From positions 1 to 32,573 of the forward strand of contig JAQGOY010000210.1 of the NCBI GenBank assembly GCA_028293375.1: a stretch of DNA of 32,573 nt. Reading direction: 5' to 3'. Source of the DNA: Verrucomicrobiales bacterium. GTDB taxonomy: Bacteria > Verrucomicrobiota > Verrucomicrobiia > Limisphaerales > JAQGOY01. Below are positions 1 through 10,261 of this stretch, piece by piece. Below the pieces are notes generated by a model. The model made no database searches, was not told where the DNA came from, and was given only the letters and a program-made list of their open reading frames with translations. Both the position numbers and the translations under genes were made by a program. Each line of letters opens with the position of its first letter. Positions within the stretch are counted from its first letter, which is position 1.

Positions 1-3000
1 GACCTGGACAAGACCAATGCCGCCCGCGTGGCAATCGTGTCGGGAAATCCAACGTTGTGTTTTGAAAATCGTTACTATCGAAAAGACGGCGAAGTGGTTC
101 ATGTGATGTGGTCCGCCAATTGGTCGGAGAAAGAGGGGGAACTGATCTGCGTCGCGAGGGACGTCACAGCTTCGCGTCACTCCGAGGAGGCGCTTCGCTC
201 CAGTGAGGAGCAATTTTCCAGCGCCTTCAAATTTGCCACCATTGGCATGGCCCTGGTCGGTCCGGATGGCAGGTGGCTGAAGATCAATCGCGCCGTTTGT
301 CAGATGCTTGGTTACACGGAGTCGGAACTACTCGCCAAAACCTTCCAGGACATCACTCACCCTGAGGACCTTGAAGCGGATATGCAGCAGGTCGGTCGCA
401 TGCTGGCAGGAGAGATTCCGACCTACCAGATGGAGAAACGATACTTTCACAAAAATGGCAATCTGGTTTGGGCGTTGCTCAGCGTTTCGCTCATTCATGA
501 CGAGGCAGGCAAACCACTGGCCTTTATTTCGCAAATCCAGGATATCACCGAGAGAAAAATCCAGGAGCGAAATAAAAACAGCTTCTACAATCTTGGCCGA
601 AGGCTGAATACCGCCCACAACGCTCGCGAAGCGGCAGATACCATCGTCAGTATTGCCGACGAATTGTTCGCCTGGGATGCAGCCACCGTGTTCCTTTATT
701 CACCCGATGAGGAACTCGTCCAGGCCGTGCTCACCATTGATACTATTGATGGGAAAAAGGTGGAGTGTCAGCCCGCCTACGATAAAGAGAAACCCTCGAA
801 ACTGTCACGCCAGGCGATCGAGCAGGGAGCCATGCTCATTCTTCGCCCAGCGGGCTTTTCCCCTGTGGGAGACTCCGTCATGTTCGGCGATACATCGCGG
901 CCCTCGGCATCACTCATGTTTGCCCCGATTCGCGATGGCATTCGCGTTATTGGCATTCTTTCTGTCCAAAGCTACACGCGCCTCGCCTTCACCGAAGCTG
1001 ATTTGGAAACTCTCCAGAGCCTCGCAGATTATTGTGGCGGCGCTTTGAATCGCATCCAGGCCGAGCAAAAACGGAAGTCCAGCGAAGAAGGTTTTCGTGC
1101 TCTGGCCGAGTCCATGCCCCAAATTGTCTGGATCACCCGTGCCGATGGTTGGAATATTTATTTCAACCAGAGATGGATGGATTTCACTGGCCTCACCCTG
1201 CTCCAGAGCATTGGAAATGGGTGGAGCAGGCCGTTCCATCCGGATGAGCGTGCCCATTCCGAAGCCAAATGGCGCAAGGCCATCAGCACCAGGGGTGAAT
1301 ATTCCCTCGAAGCCCGTCTTCAACGCAAGGATGGGGTTTATCGTTGGATGCTTGTTCGCGCTTTGCCATTAACCAACGCCGACGGTGAAATAGTGAATTG
1401 GTTCGGAACTTGCACCGACATCGACGATCTTAAAAAGGCCCTGGATGCTGTGCGGGAAAGCGAAGAAAGGTTCCGGCTTTTTGCCAATGTCACCACCGAT
1501 GCCATCTGGGATTGGGACCTGCAGACCGGTGAAATGTGGTGGAATGAGGGATTCACAAAACTATTCGGATACTCCAGGGCGGAAGTCGAAAAGACCAGCG
1601 CGTCGTGGGAGAACAGAATTGATCCAAAAGATTCTCAGCGCGTGGTCGGCAGCATCTACGAAGTCGTCCGGGGATCCGGCGTTTCCTGGACCGCGGAATA
1701 TAATTTTACTAAAAAAGATGGATCTTCCGCATTTGTTCTTGACCGTGGACATGTGATTCGAGACCGCGAGGGAAAAGCACTTCGGATGATCGGGGGCATG
1801 ACCGATCTTTCCGGACGCCGTGATTCAGAAGAAAAATTGAAAGAGCAGGCCGCCCTTCTGGATCAAACCAGCGATGCGGTCCTCGTTCGCGGCCTTGATC
1901 ATGAGATATTATTCTGGAACAAAGGCGCCGAAAAAATATACGGGTGGGCTGCCCCCGAAGTCCTGGGGAAATCCGTTCGCGATGTGCTTTACCGCGATCC
2001 ATCCCAGCTGGATGCGGCCATGGACAAAGTCGTGGCAGGCGGTGAGTGGGCAGGGGAGCTTAGCCATGTGACCAGGAGCGGAACCATGGTTTCCATTTAT
2101 GGCCGGTGGACACTGATGCGGGACCTGAACGGCAATCCCAAATCCGTCCTGGCCATCAACACGGATATTACCGAGCGTAAAAAACTGGAGCAGCAGTTTC
2201 TTCGTTCCCAGAGAATGGAGAGCATTGGAACGCTGGCCGGGGGAATCGCCCACGATCTTAACAATGTTTTGGCGCCCATTCTTCTGTCCATCGAACTGCT
2301 AAAAAATGGCGAGAACCGGCCGGACAAGCTGGAAACCCTCAATACCATAGAGAACAGCGCCAGGCGCGGGGCTGACATGGTCAAGCAGGTGCTTTCTTTT
2401 GCGCGTGGTGTCGCGGGCCGGAGGGTCGACGTGCAAGTGGACGAGCTTTTGCAGCAGCTGGACAAAATTATCAATGAAACATTCTTAAAAAACATCGAAG
2501 TTAAAACAACGGTCTCCGCTGACCTGCTCTCCGTTACGGGGGATCCCACCCAACTTCACCAGGTGCTGCTTAATCTCTGTGTCAATGCGCGGGACGCCAT
2601 GCCGGAGGGAGGGGTCCTCCGTTTGTCCGCTGACAATGTCTTCTTCACCCCTGAGTCAGCAGCCCGCATTCTTCACGCCGCTCCTGGAGACTACGTTTTG
2701 ATAAAGGTTGAGGATAACGGAACAGGCATTTCGCCTGCGATTCTCGACAAGATTTTTGATCCCTTTTTCACCACCAAAGACCTTGGGAAGGGAACTGGCC
2801 TTGGGCTTTCCACCTCCCAGGCCATTGTCAGAAGCCACAGCGGTTTTATGCAAGTTCAGACAAATGTCGGCAGCGGGGCGACTTTTCTCGTCTATCTGCC
2901 CGCTCATAAGCGGAAAGCCGTGGAGGCGATTCCTGTCCAGGGTTCCCACATGGCCCGCGGAACCGGCCAGCACATCCTGGTCGTGGACGACGAGGATGGT

Positions 3001-3333
3001 GTCCGTGTCATCGTTCGCAAAATCCTGGAGTCGTTTGGATATAAAGTCAGCGAAGCTTCGGACGGGGAGGAAGCAATCGCTGTTTACAAAAAGCATAAAC
3101 AGCAAATCTCATTGGTTTTAACGGATATGATGATGCCAATGATGGACGGCCCCGCCACCATTGAGGCGCTTAAGAAGCTCAATCCTTCCGTCAGGATCAT
3201 CGCCGCCAGCGGCTTAAGCGTCACCGAAACCGTGGCCTCGGCCAGCAATCTTGGCGTTCGGCACTTCCTTCCCAAGCCTTTCACCACCCTGTCCCTGCTG
3301 GAAATGGTGAAAAAGGCCCTGCAAGAGTCCTGA
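1..3333 (+). CDS. Hybrid sensor histidine kinase (multiple PAS, GAF, HisKA, HATPase_c, C-terminal REC), 5' truncated by window edge
   Basis: Frame open from base 1 (DLDKTNAARVAIVSGN...), so the listed start at 28 (GTG) is probably internal; PAS/PAC repeats (DITERK x2), H-box GTLAGGIAHDLNN, N-box NLCVNARDAMP, G-box GKGTGLGLSTSQAIV, REC with ILVVDDEDG, LTDMMMP and PKPF. Confidence 0.93.
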   Translation, partial: DLDKTNAARVAIVSGNPTLCFENRYYRKDGEVVHVMWSANWSEKEGELICVARDVTASRHSEEALRSSEEQFSSAFKFATIGMALVGPDGRWLKINRAVCQMLGYTESELLAKTFQDITHPEDLEADMQQVGRMLAGEIPTYQMEKRYFHKNGNLVWALLSVSLIHDEAGKPLAFISQIQDITERKIQERNKNSFYNLGRRLNTAHNAREAADTIVSIADELFAWDAATVFLYSPDEELVQAVLTIDTIDGKKVECQPAYDKEKPSKLSRQAIEQGAMLILRPAGFSPVGDSVMFGDTSRPSASLMFAPIRDGIRVIGILSVQSYTRLAFTEADLETLQSLADYCGGALNRIQAEQKRKSSEEGFRALAESMPQIVWITRADGWNIYFNQRWMDFTGLTLLQSIGNGWSRPFHPDERAHSEAKWRKAISTRGEYSLEARLQRKDGVYRWMLVRALPLTNADGEIVNWFGTCTDIDDLKKALDAVRESEERFRLFANVTTDAIWDWDLQTGEMWWNEGFTKLFGYSRAEVEKTSASWENRIDPKDSQRVVGSIYEVVRGSGVSWTAEYNFTKKDGSSAFVLDRGHVIRDREGKALRMIGGMTDLSGRRDSEEKLKEQAALLDQTSDAVLVRGLDHEILFWNKGAEKIYGWAAPEVLGKSVRDVLYRDPSQLDAAMDKVVAGGEWAGELSHVTRSGTMVSIYGRWTLMRDLNGNPKSVLAINTDITERKKLEQQFLRSQRMESIGTLAGGIAHDLNNVLAPILLSIELLKNGENRPDKLETLNTIENSARRGADMVKQVLSFARGVAGRRVDVQVDELLQQLDKIINETFLKNIEVKTTVSADLLSVTGDPTQLHQVLLNLCVNARDAMPEGGVLRLSADNVFFTPESAARILHAAPGDYVLIKVEDNGTGISPAILDKIFDPFFTTKDLGKGTGLGLSTSQAIVRSHSGFMQVQTNVGSGATFLVYLPAHKRKAVEAIPVQGSHMARGTGQHILVVDDEDGVRVIVRKILESFGYKVSEASDGEEAIAVYKKHKQQISLVLTDMMMPMMDGPATIEALKKLNPSVRIIAASGLSVTETVASASNLGVRHFLPKPFTTLSLLEMVKKALQES

Positions 3334-3356
3334 TCCCCCCACCGATTCCTGCTTTG

Positions 3357-3374
3357 CATTACAAAAATGTAATG
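3357..3374. promoter_or_regulatory. Perfect 7-bp inverted repeat CATTACA-AAAA-TGTAATG upstream of the HtrA gene, possible operator
   Basis: Direct reading of tttgCATTACAaaaaTGTAATGttgcag; no T-tract follows, so not terminator-like. Confidence 0.35.
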
Positions 3375-3435
3375 TTGCAGAAAGGAAGCCGTCACGGACG
3401 GGTGTCACCTTTTACTCAGTAAAAAGAAAAAAATT

Positions 3436-4956
3436 ATGAGTAACAATATAAAGCAAACCATTGCACGATTTTGCTCCAAGGCCAAAGTGGCCGTTCTCGG
3501 AGGCGCCCTGCTCGTGGCAGGGTCTACGGTCGCATTCACGCATATTGCAAATGCGAAGGATTCTCCCAAGAATCCACCTGTCCACCTCTCAGTCGATGAT
3601 GCTCCCGTAAAACCTAATGGCGGGTATCAAACGACTTTTGCCCCCGTGGTAAAAAAAGTTTCCCCAGGCGTGGTCAAGATTTCGGTTTCTTCCAAAGCAG
3701 CTCCCGTTCAGATGGAGGAACTGGGCGAAAATAATGAATTGCTTCGACGTTTCTTCGGCGACCAGTTTAACCAGCAGCAAAGAAGACAACGCTCGCCTAA
3801 ACAGGAAGGCCTCGGTTCAGGTGTCATCGTCAGTAAAGATGGTTATATCCTGACCAACAACCACGTCGTTGATCACGCTGATCAAATTAAAGTTGAACTG
3901 AATGATGGCCGCGAATTCACCGGCAAGGTCATCGGAGCCGATGCCAAATCGGACATCGCCGTGGTCAAAATCGATGCCACCGATCTTCCTTATGTAATGC
4001 TGGCGAATAGCGATAAAATCGAAGTGGGCGATCTCGTGCTCGCAGTTGGCAATCCATTTGGTATTGGCCAAACTGTCACCATGGGTATGGTCAGCGCCAC
4101 GGGCAGGGCACACATGGGTCTTGATTACGAAGACTTCATTCAGACCGATGCCGCCATCAACCCGGGCAACTCCGGCGGTGCCCTCGTTGATGCTGAAGGT
4201 CGCCTGGTCGGCATTAACACTGCCATTATCAGCCGCTCCGGAGGCAATCAGGGCATCGGGTTCGCGGTCCCTGTGAATCTTGCCCGTTATGTGATGGAGA
4301 GCATCGTTCAAAACGGTCGTGTTGTTCGTGGTTATGTCGGCCTTGGCATACAGCCGCTCAACGCCGCCCTTGCTGAGCAGTTCAAAATCAAAGGTGGCAA
4401 AGGCGCCTTGGTGGGTGAAGTCCGCGCCAAGGGGCCCGGCGAAAAAGCTGGCGTCAAATCCGGTGATGTTATCGTGGAATTCAATGGCAGGCCAGTCAAC
4501 GACAGCCAGCATTTCCGCTTGGAAGTCGCTCAGATTGCGCCTGGCGCCAAAGTCCCAATGAAAGTGCTTCGTGATGGTGAAAAGAAGACTCTTGAAGTCG
4601 CCATCCAGGAAATGCCCGGCGACTTGAAAACGGTGGAAAACAAAGTAGTGGAAGCGCAAAAAGAAGACGCCCTCAACGGAGTTGAAGTCGCAGATATCGA
4701 AACAGCCCGCGGCCAAATCAAAGTCCCTCGCGAAATCCATGGCGCTCTGGTTACCCAGGTGGATCCTGACTCTGCTGCTTATGATGCTGGTATTCGACAG
4801 GGCGATGTGATCCAGGAGATTAACCGCAAGCAGGTCAGGAATGCCGAAGACGCGGTCACAATGTCTGAAAACATCAAGGAAAAGAAAATCCTCCTCAAAG
4901 TCTGGAGCAATGGAAACACTCACTTCGTCGTCGTCGACGAATCAAAAGTCGGTTAA
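3436..4956 (+). CDS. degQ: HtrA/DegQ (Do-family) periplasmic serine protease with two PDZ domains
   Basis: N-terminal signal sequence; trypsin-like triad motifs TNNHVVDHAD, SDIAVVKID, NPGNSGGALVD; two PDZ regions. Confidence 0.93.
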   Translation: MSNNIKQTIARFCSKAKVAVLGGALLVAGSTVAFTHIANAKDSPKNPPVHLSVDDAPVKPNGGYQTTFAPVVKKVSPGVVKISVSSKAAPVQMEELGENNELLRRFFGDQFNQQQRRQRSPKQEGLGSGVIVSKDGYILTNNHVVDHADQIKVELNDGREFTGKVIGADAKSDIAVVKIDATDLPYVMLANSDKIEVGDLVLAVGNPFGIGQTVTMGMVSATGRAHMGLDYEDFIQTDAAINPGNSGGALVDAEGRLVGINTAIISRSGGNQGIGFAVPVNLARYVMESIVQNGRVVRGYVGLGIQPLNAALAEQFKIKGGKGALVGEVRAKGPGEKAGVKSGDVIVEFNGRPVNDSQHFRLEVAQIAPGAKVPMKVLRDGEKKTLEVAIQEMPGDLKTVENKVVEAQKEDALNGVEVADIETARGQIKVPREIHGALVTQVDPDSAAYDAGIRQGDVIQEINRKQVRNAEDAVTMSENIKEKKILLKVWSNGNTHFVVVDESKVG

Positions 4957-4982
4957 GCCGAAACTGTAAAGAAATAGAAACA

Positions 4983-5015
4983 AGGGTTGAGTTTGAAACA
5001 CTCAACCCTATTTTG
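4983..5015 (+). terminator. Probable Rho-independent terminator downstream of the htrA-like gene
   Basis: AGGGTTGAGT-ttgaaac-ACTCAACCCT (10-bp perfect stem) followed by ATTTTGTT. Confidence 0.7.
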
Positions 5016-5020
5016 TTGAT

Positions 5021-5695
5021 ATGCGAGTAATGGTGGTCGAGGACGACCAAAAAATTGCCTCCTTCGTTGTGCGCGGACTCAAGGAAAATGGGTTCGCTGT
5101 CGACCTCTGCAAAGATGGGGAAGAGGCTCTCGTCTTCGGCCGATCCGCCCCTTATGACCTCGCCGTCATCGATATCATGCTGCCTAAGCTCGACGGGCTT
5201 TCTCTCATCTCACGCCTTCGCTCCGAAAATATCGTTTTCCCCATTCTTGTTCTCAGCGCCAAAGCCGGCGTCGATGACAAGGTCAAGGGCCTACAGTCTG
5301 GAGCCGATGATTACCTCACCAAACCTTTCGCTTTTTCCGAACTCCTCGCCCGGCTCCAGGCTCTTATACGTCGATCCACCCGCGCTGTGGAACCGACCCG
5401 TTTGAAAGTGGGAGATTTAATCATGGACCTCCTTTCGCGCGAAGTCTCTCGTGCCTCTCAGAAAATTGAACTTCAGGCCCGTGAATTCTCGCTCCTTGAA
5501 TACTTGATGCGCCATCCAGGCCGCCCTGTCACAAAAACCATGTTGCTGGAACATGTCTGGGATTATTCGTTCGACCCGCAAACCAACGTGGTGGATGTCC
5601 TCGTCTGTCGTCTTCGTAACAAGATCGATAAGGACTTTCCCAAAAAAATGCTGCAAACCATTCGGGGAGTGGGTTATGTCCTTAAACCAGCATAA
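5021..5695 (+). CDS. OmpR/PhoB-family DNA-binding response regulator
   Basis: MRVMVVEDDQKIASFVVRGLKENGF, IDIMLPKLDG, DDYLTKPF, C-terminal winged helix TNVVDVLVCRLRNKID...IRGVGYVL. Confidence 0.95.
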   Translation: MRVMVVEDDQKIASFVVRGLKENGFAVDLCKDGEEALVFGRSAPYDLAVIDIMLPKLDGLSLISRLRSENIVFPILVLSAKAGVDDKVKGLQSGADDYLTKPFAFSELLARLQALIRRSTRAVEPTRLKVGDLIMDLLSREVSRASQKIELQAREFSLLEYLMRHPGRPVTKTMLLEHVWDYSFDPQTNVVDVLVCRLRNKIDKDFPKKMLQTIRGVGYVLKPA

Positions 5696-7052
5696 AATAA
5701 TAACCGGCGGCATCAGCTTCCGCCTCAATGCCTGGTATGCGGCCATCTTCCTTCTCAGCGTGGTTGCTTTCTCCACTCTCCTTTACCTGCTTTTCTCCAT
5801 CGCCTTGGAACGCAAGGAAAATGAGGTGGTCGAAGCCAGGCTCAACGAGTACGCGGCCATTTACCGTTCGGATGGGGTCTACGGCCTTCGTCAATCCACC
5901 TCGGTGGAATCGGAAAAAACCTACTATGTGAAACTGCTGAGTCGCAACGGCAGGACTCTTTTCCTCAGCGTACCTAATGACTGGATCACTTTCGACCCCG
6001 AGAAAGTTCAGCTGGGGCCCTTCCAGGCTCATCGCGTTTGGCTCCGTGTTCCCAAAGACTCGGAAAAGGATTTGGTCCTCCTGGCTTCCGAGATGCTCGA
6101 TGGCACGATTCTCCAGGTTGGCCGCAGTACCAACAACCGCGAGACTATCCTGCAACCTTTCCGAAAAGCATTCTTCATCATTGTTCTCCCCATTGTTGCC
6201 CTCGGCCTTCTTGGTGGATGGGTGCTGGCCAACAAAGCTATGAATCCGGTGCGAAATATCCTCGCCACGGTCCAGGAAATTATCCAAACGGGAAATCTTG
6301 AGAAACGCGTCCCGGTAAAAATGACGGGCGATGAACTTGATGAACTGGCTCGCACTTTTAACATCATGTTGGAAAAGAATAACAAGCTTATCAACGACAT
6401 GCGTGAGTCTCTCGATAACGTGGCCCACGACCTGCGCACTCCGTTGAGCCGGATGCGTGGCGTGGCAGAAATGGCCCTCGAAAATCCGGAAGATGGCTCT
6501 CGGGCCAGGGATGCCCTCGCTGACTGCGTTGAAGAAAGCGAAAAAGTACTGACCATGTTGCGGACAGTCATGGACGTCGCCGAAGCCGAATCCGGAGCCA
6601 TGCAGCTCAATCTGGAAAAAAGTGATCTTTCAAAATTGGGGGCGGAAGTTGCTGAACTTTACGAATACGTTGCCCAGGAAAAGCAAATTACGATTACCGG
6701 CCATTTTGATCACCCGGTGTTTGCCACTATTGATAAAGTACGAATCCGGCAGGTGTTTGCCAATCTGCTCGACAATGCAATCAAATACACTCCCACCGGG
6801 GGAACCGTGGAACTTTACACCAAACTCGAAAGTGAACACCCGCAATTCATTTGCCAGGACTCAGGAATGGGGATCACCAAAACTGAACAGGAACGCGTTT
6901 GGGACCGCCTCTATCGAAGCGACAAAAGCCGCTCACAACCCGGCCTCGGTCTTGGTTTGAGCCTCGTGCGCGCCATCATCCAGGCCCACAAGGGGAGTGC
7001 AACCATAGAAAGCGAAGAGAATCGCGGCACTCGAATCACCATCACATTTTAA
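5676..7052 (+). CDS. Sensor histidine kinase (two TM helices, HAMP, HisKA, HATPase_c) paired with the preceding regulator
   Basis: Listed ORF starts at 5553, but ATG at 5676 (MSLNQHKIITGGISFRLNAWYAAIFLLS) is more plausible and overlaps the regulator by 20 nt; HAMP region, NVAHDLRTPLSRMRG, NLLDNAIKYTPTGG, GLGLGLSLVRAII. Confidence 0.93.
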   Translation: MSLNQHKIITGGISFRLNAWYAAIFLLSVVAFSTLLYLLFSIALERKENEVVEARLNEYAAIYRSDGVYGLRQSTSVESEKTYYVKLLSRNGRTLFLSVPNDWITFDPEKVQLGPFQAHRVWLRVPKDSEKDLVLLASEMLDGTILQVGRSTNNRETILQPFRKAFFIIVLPIVALGLLGGWVLANKAMNPVRNILATVQEIIQTGNLEKRVPVKMTGDELDELARTFNIMLEKNNKLINDMRESLDNVAHDLRTPLSRMRGVAEMALENPEDGSRARDALADCVEESEKVLTMLRTVMDVAEAESGAMQLNLEKSDLSKLGAEVAELYEYVAQEKQITITGHFDHPVFATIDKVRIRQVFANLLDNAIKYTPTGGTVELYTKLESEHPQFICQDSGMGITKTEQERVWDRLYRSDKSRSQPGLGLGLSLVRAIIQAHKGSATIESEENRGTRITITF

Positions 7053-7070
7053 TGCCTCTCGGGTGAAAGT

Positions 7071-9374
7071 TTAAAGGCTGCCAGCTTTGCAATTTGCCAA
7101 TTTTTCAACTTTTAGGTCCAGGACTTCCCTGAGCTTTCTTGTTAATTGCTCGGGTGAAAATGGCTTTTCCAGAAAACTCAGGCCTTCTTCCAAAACTCCA
7201 TGCTGCGCCAGCGCATCATCCGTGTAGCCTGACATCAGCAAGACTTTGGTTTTTGGCATCTCCAGCTTTATCTGGTCGCACAGTTGTTTGCCGCTCATCC
7301 GCGGCATGATCACATCTGTCAGGACCAAATCGAACGGGGGCTGGCTTCGGAGTATATGCAGGGCTTCTACACCGTCCCTTGCTTCTTGAACGTTGTAACC
7401 ACATTCTCTCAGAATGACCATCGTCAGTATCCTGACCGCTGGTTCATCCTCCACCACAAGAATAGATTCATCTCCCTGCTCCAGCTTTTTTAATTCCGAC
7501 CCTGCCAGTTCCTGCCCCGCCGCCTCGGTTCTCGGGAGGTAAATCTTAAAGGTTGCGCCTGCATCGACTTCGCTCTCCACCAGGATGTCTCCCCCGCTCT
7601 GGCAAACAATCCCGTAGCATGTCGCCAGCCCGAGGCCCGTTCCTTTCCCAATTCCTTTTGTCGTGAAGAATGGCTCGAATAAATGCGACTTCACCTCGTC
7701 AGTCATCCCCGTGCCGTTGTCCGTGACCATTAGCAAAATGTAATCGCCGGGCTTCAGAGTGCGGTCGCGCGTGATCAGCATCTTCTCAATCGTCGCATTG
7801 GCGGTCTGGATGGTAAGTTTCCCGCCGCGAGGCATCGCGTCCCTTCCGTTCACCGCGAGGTTCATGATCACCTGTTCGATCTGGCCGCGGTCTGCTTTCA
7901 CATTTCCCAGGGACTCGTCCACTGCTATCGACAAATCAATATCTTCCCCAATCAATCGTCTGAGCATTTTTTCCATTCCGGACACCACCACATTTAAATT
8001 CAGGACTCGCGGCTGCAGGACTTGTCGGCGGCTGAATGCAAGCAACTGGCCAGTCAATGCTCCCGCCCGGCCTGTCGCATTCTGGATTTCAATGATATGC
8101 CTCTTCATGACGCTGCCCTCTTCAAGCTGTGCCAATGTTAATTCACAATAACCGCCAATTACGGTCAGCATGTTGTTGAAATCATGCGCCACCCCGCCCG
8201 CTAATCTTCCCACCGCCTCCATTTTTTGCGATTGCCTTAATTGCTCTTCGCTTCTTAGCAGGGCTTCTTCGGCCTTTTTCATCTCCGTTATGTCCTGGAC
8301 TGTTCCCAGCATCTTGACCGGTTTTCCGCTGCTATCGAAGATCGTCTCAGCGCGGCCCTGGATGACTCGTTCTGTGCCATCCGGTAATTTCACCCGGTGA
8401 TCGCACACAAAGGACTTCCCGGTTCGCAGCGAGTCTGCCATGATTTCATTCACTCGAGGCAGATCGTCCGGGTGAACCCGCAAGAGGCAAATTTCCATCG
8501 GCGACCCTTCATCCTCCGGCTTATGTCCGTATAACCTTTTGGTTTCGTCGGACCACCAAACCTGGTTTGCAGCCAGATCCCATTCCCAGCTTCCAAGGCG
8601 CGCGATTTGCTGGGCTTGCGCCAATTGCGCCTGACTGCTTCTGACTTCTGCCTCCACCTGTCGGCGCTGGTTGATTTCCCTTCGCAGATCGGCGGTTCGT
8701 TCCGTCACTGTTTGTTCGATCTCTTCTTTTGAAAACTCAATCATCGCCTGCCGTTGCGCCACCAGGAACATCTCGCCCAGACTTTTTTGAATCGAGATCA
8801 GCAAAAAAGTGACTTCAAAAACCACCCAGCCCGCGTGCTCCAGAGATCTCCAGATTGGAGCGTTTGACTCTCCATATACCGATTGTGGCCAAAAAAAGCC
8901 ACGCATCAGATGGTCGATATAGACAATGGCTGAGCCGGATACCATTACGCGCCAGTCCCGATAAAAGGCCAGGATCGCCAGCGAGCCAAATACGTGAAAA
9001 TGAGTTTCAATTCGCCCCCCTGTCAAATGGATCAGCAGTGCTGACATGAGCATTTGGCCTATCGCTATGACATGACGAGTCGAGGTTTTGCCCGGCTGCA
9101 GAAATGCCAGCATCACTGGAAACACTGTCAGCACTCCTCCGAGCAGCAGTGCCACCCACACATGGGGATGCACCTGGCTCTCCTTGCCAGCCCAGGTTAA
9201 TGGAGAGATCCAAATTGCCAGGCACACCGCAAAGAACCACTGGCAAATCATCAACCAGCCAAACAGTTGATCTGTGTGGCGAATGATATTTTGGTGGTGC
9301 TCCTGGTATAATTTCCCGGCTCTTTCGGTCACCGCCTCTGCCAGGGTTGGAGTGTGAGGTTTTGCCACGTTCAT
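7071..9374 (-). CDS. Hybrid sensor histidine kinase: N-terminal multi-TM domain with H-x-H motif, PAS, HisKA, HATPase_c, REC
   Basis: Start at ATG 9374 (MNVAKPHTPTLAEAV) within the listed ORF; TM region with GGRIETHFHVFGSLAILAFYRDWR; GRLAGGVAHDFNNML, NLAVNGRDAMPRGG, GKGTGLGLATCYGIV, REC ILVVEDEPAVR, LTDVIMP, EKPF. Confidence 0.93.
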   Translation of the reverse strand: MNVAKPHTPTLAEAVTERAGKLYQEHHQNIIRHTDQLFGWLMICQWFFAVCLAIWISPLTWAGKESQVHPHVWVALLLGGVLTVFPVMLAFLQPGKTSTRHVIAIGQMLMSALLIHLTGGRIETHFHVFGSLAILAFYRDWRVMVSGSAIVYIDHLMRGFFWPQSVYGESNAPIWRSLEHAGWVVFEVTFLLISIQKSLGEMFLVAQRQAMIEFSKEEIEQTVTERTADLRREINQRRQVEAEVRSSQAQLAQAQQIARLGSWEWDLAANQVWWSDETKRLYGHKPEDEGSPMEICLLRVHPDDLPRVNEIMADSLRTGKSFVCDHRVKLPDGTERVIQGRAETIFDSSGKPVKMLGTVQDITEMKKAEEALLRSEEQLRQSQKMEAVGRLAGGVAHDFNNMLTVIGGYCELTLAQLEEGSVMKRHIIEIQNATGRAGALTGQLLAFSRRQVLQPRVLNLNVVVSGMEKMLRRLIGEDIDLSIAVDESLGNVKADRGQIEQVIMNLAVNGRDAMPRGGKLTIQTANATIEKMLITRDRTLKPGDYILLMVTDNGTGMTDEVKSHLFEPFFTTKGIGKGTGLGLATCYGIVCQSGGDILVESEVDAGATFKIYLPRTEAAGQELAGSELKKLEQGDESILVVEDEPAVRILTMVILRECGYNVQEARDGVEALHILRSQPPFDLVLTDVIMPRMSGKQLCDQIKLEMPKTKVLLMSGYTDDALAQHGVLEEGLSFLEKPFSPEQLTRKLREVLDLKVEKLANCKAGSL

Positions 9375-9988
9375 GGTTTGCCGGTCACTTCGCAACTCAG
9401 CAGCGAACATCCGTAAACAGGCGTCGTGCGCAGATCGAATCGTGTGCCAGTAAGCAGCCTGGCGATTGTCTCTTCCCCTTCATTTTCTCCTTCATGCCCG
9501 CGTCCTGACGTTATTCCCCCTTTAAAAAGGAGCCTTCCATCTGTCCCATACAAATAAACAGTACCCGAGGTTTGTGCTCCAAATCTTAAAGCTTCGCGAC
9601 CTCCCATATCTTTCATGACCGAGACCCCTGGGATGGCCGCCGCCGTTTTCCACAAGTCGGAATAACTCCAGTCGGCGGTAAAATCTTCGGGTTGATAGAA
9701 CCAGACCTGGGCATTCACTTTTCCTTCCTTTCGCGCTAAAAGTCGGTTTAATTCTTCAATCGTTGCACGGGTGCATGGGCACTGGGGATGTGCAAACACG
9801 ATCAACTCTGGTCGGCTCGAATCTCTTCTTATGGCCGATTCGTTGGGCCAGAATCCGGGAGCCTGTGCACTTTGTCCCGGCGTTTTTTCATAATTCAGGA
9901 CGAAGGCAAAACCTGCCCCGACCAGCAAAAGCCAGGCTAGGCAAATAGCTCCACGAATAGTGGTTCCCGAAATCATGGGAATATCCAA
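9371..9988 (-). CDS. RedB-like / thioredoxin-fold membrane-anchored protein
   Basis: N-terminal TM (GAICLAWLLLVGAGFAFVLNY), ELIVFAHPQCPCTRATIEELNRLL resembling a thioredoxin-like CxC site; stop codon overlaps the kinase start (ATGA). Confidence 0.72.
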   Translation of the reverse strand: MDIPMISGTTIRGAICLAWLLLVGAGFAFVLNYEKTPGQSAQAPGFWPNESAIRRDSSRPELIVFAHPQCPCTRATIEELNRLLARKEGKVNAQVWFYQPEDFTADWSYSDLWKTAAAIPGVSVMKDMGGREALRFGAQTSGTVYLYGTDGRLLFKGGITSGRGHEGENEGEETIARLLTGTRFDLRTTPVYGCSLLSCEVTGKP

Positions 9989-10261
9989 GCAATGGACATG
10001 CCGTTCATAAAGCGTTTTTTAATGGCACGGGCAACATCCATGTGCCTGTTTTCTCAGTTTTCAGCTTTTTTGTAGAAAAATGCATCCGCATGGTGAAATA
10101 TTTCTCAGGCAGTTTCAACCCTGGACATAGCTTCCTTTTGTTTTGGCCTTTTGCATTAAGTGTTAACCCATCACAGAGTTCGAGGGGCTTAAAACTTGCC
10201 AAGCCAAAAGGCCGCGACATAGTTTCTCCGCCTTGATATTAGCGACGGTCACCAAACCGCC

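Noticed and set aside
3817-4923. 368-aa minus-strand ORF opposite the HtrA gene
   Set aside because: Shadow ORF antisense to a clearly conserved protease; low-complexity composition and no recognisable domain.
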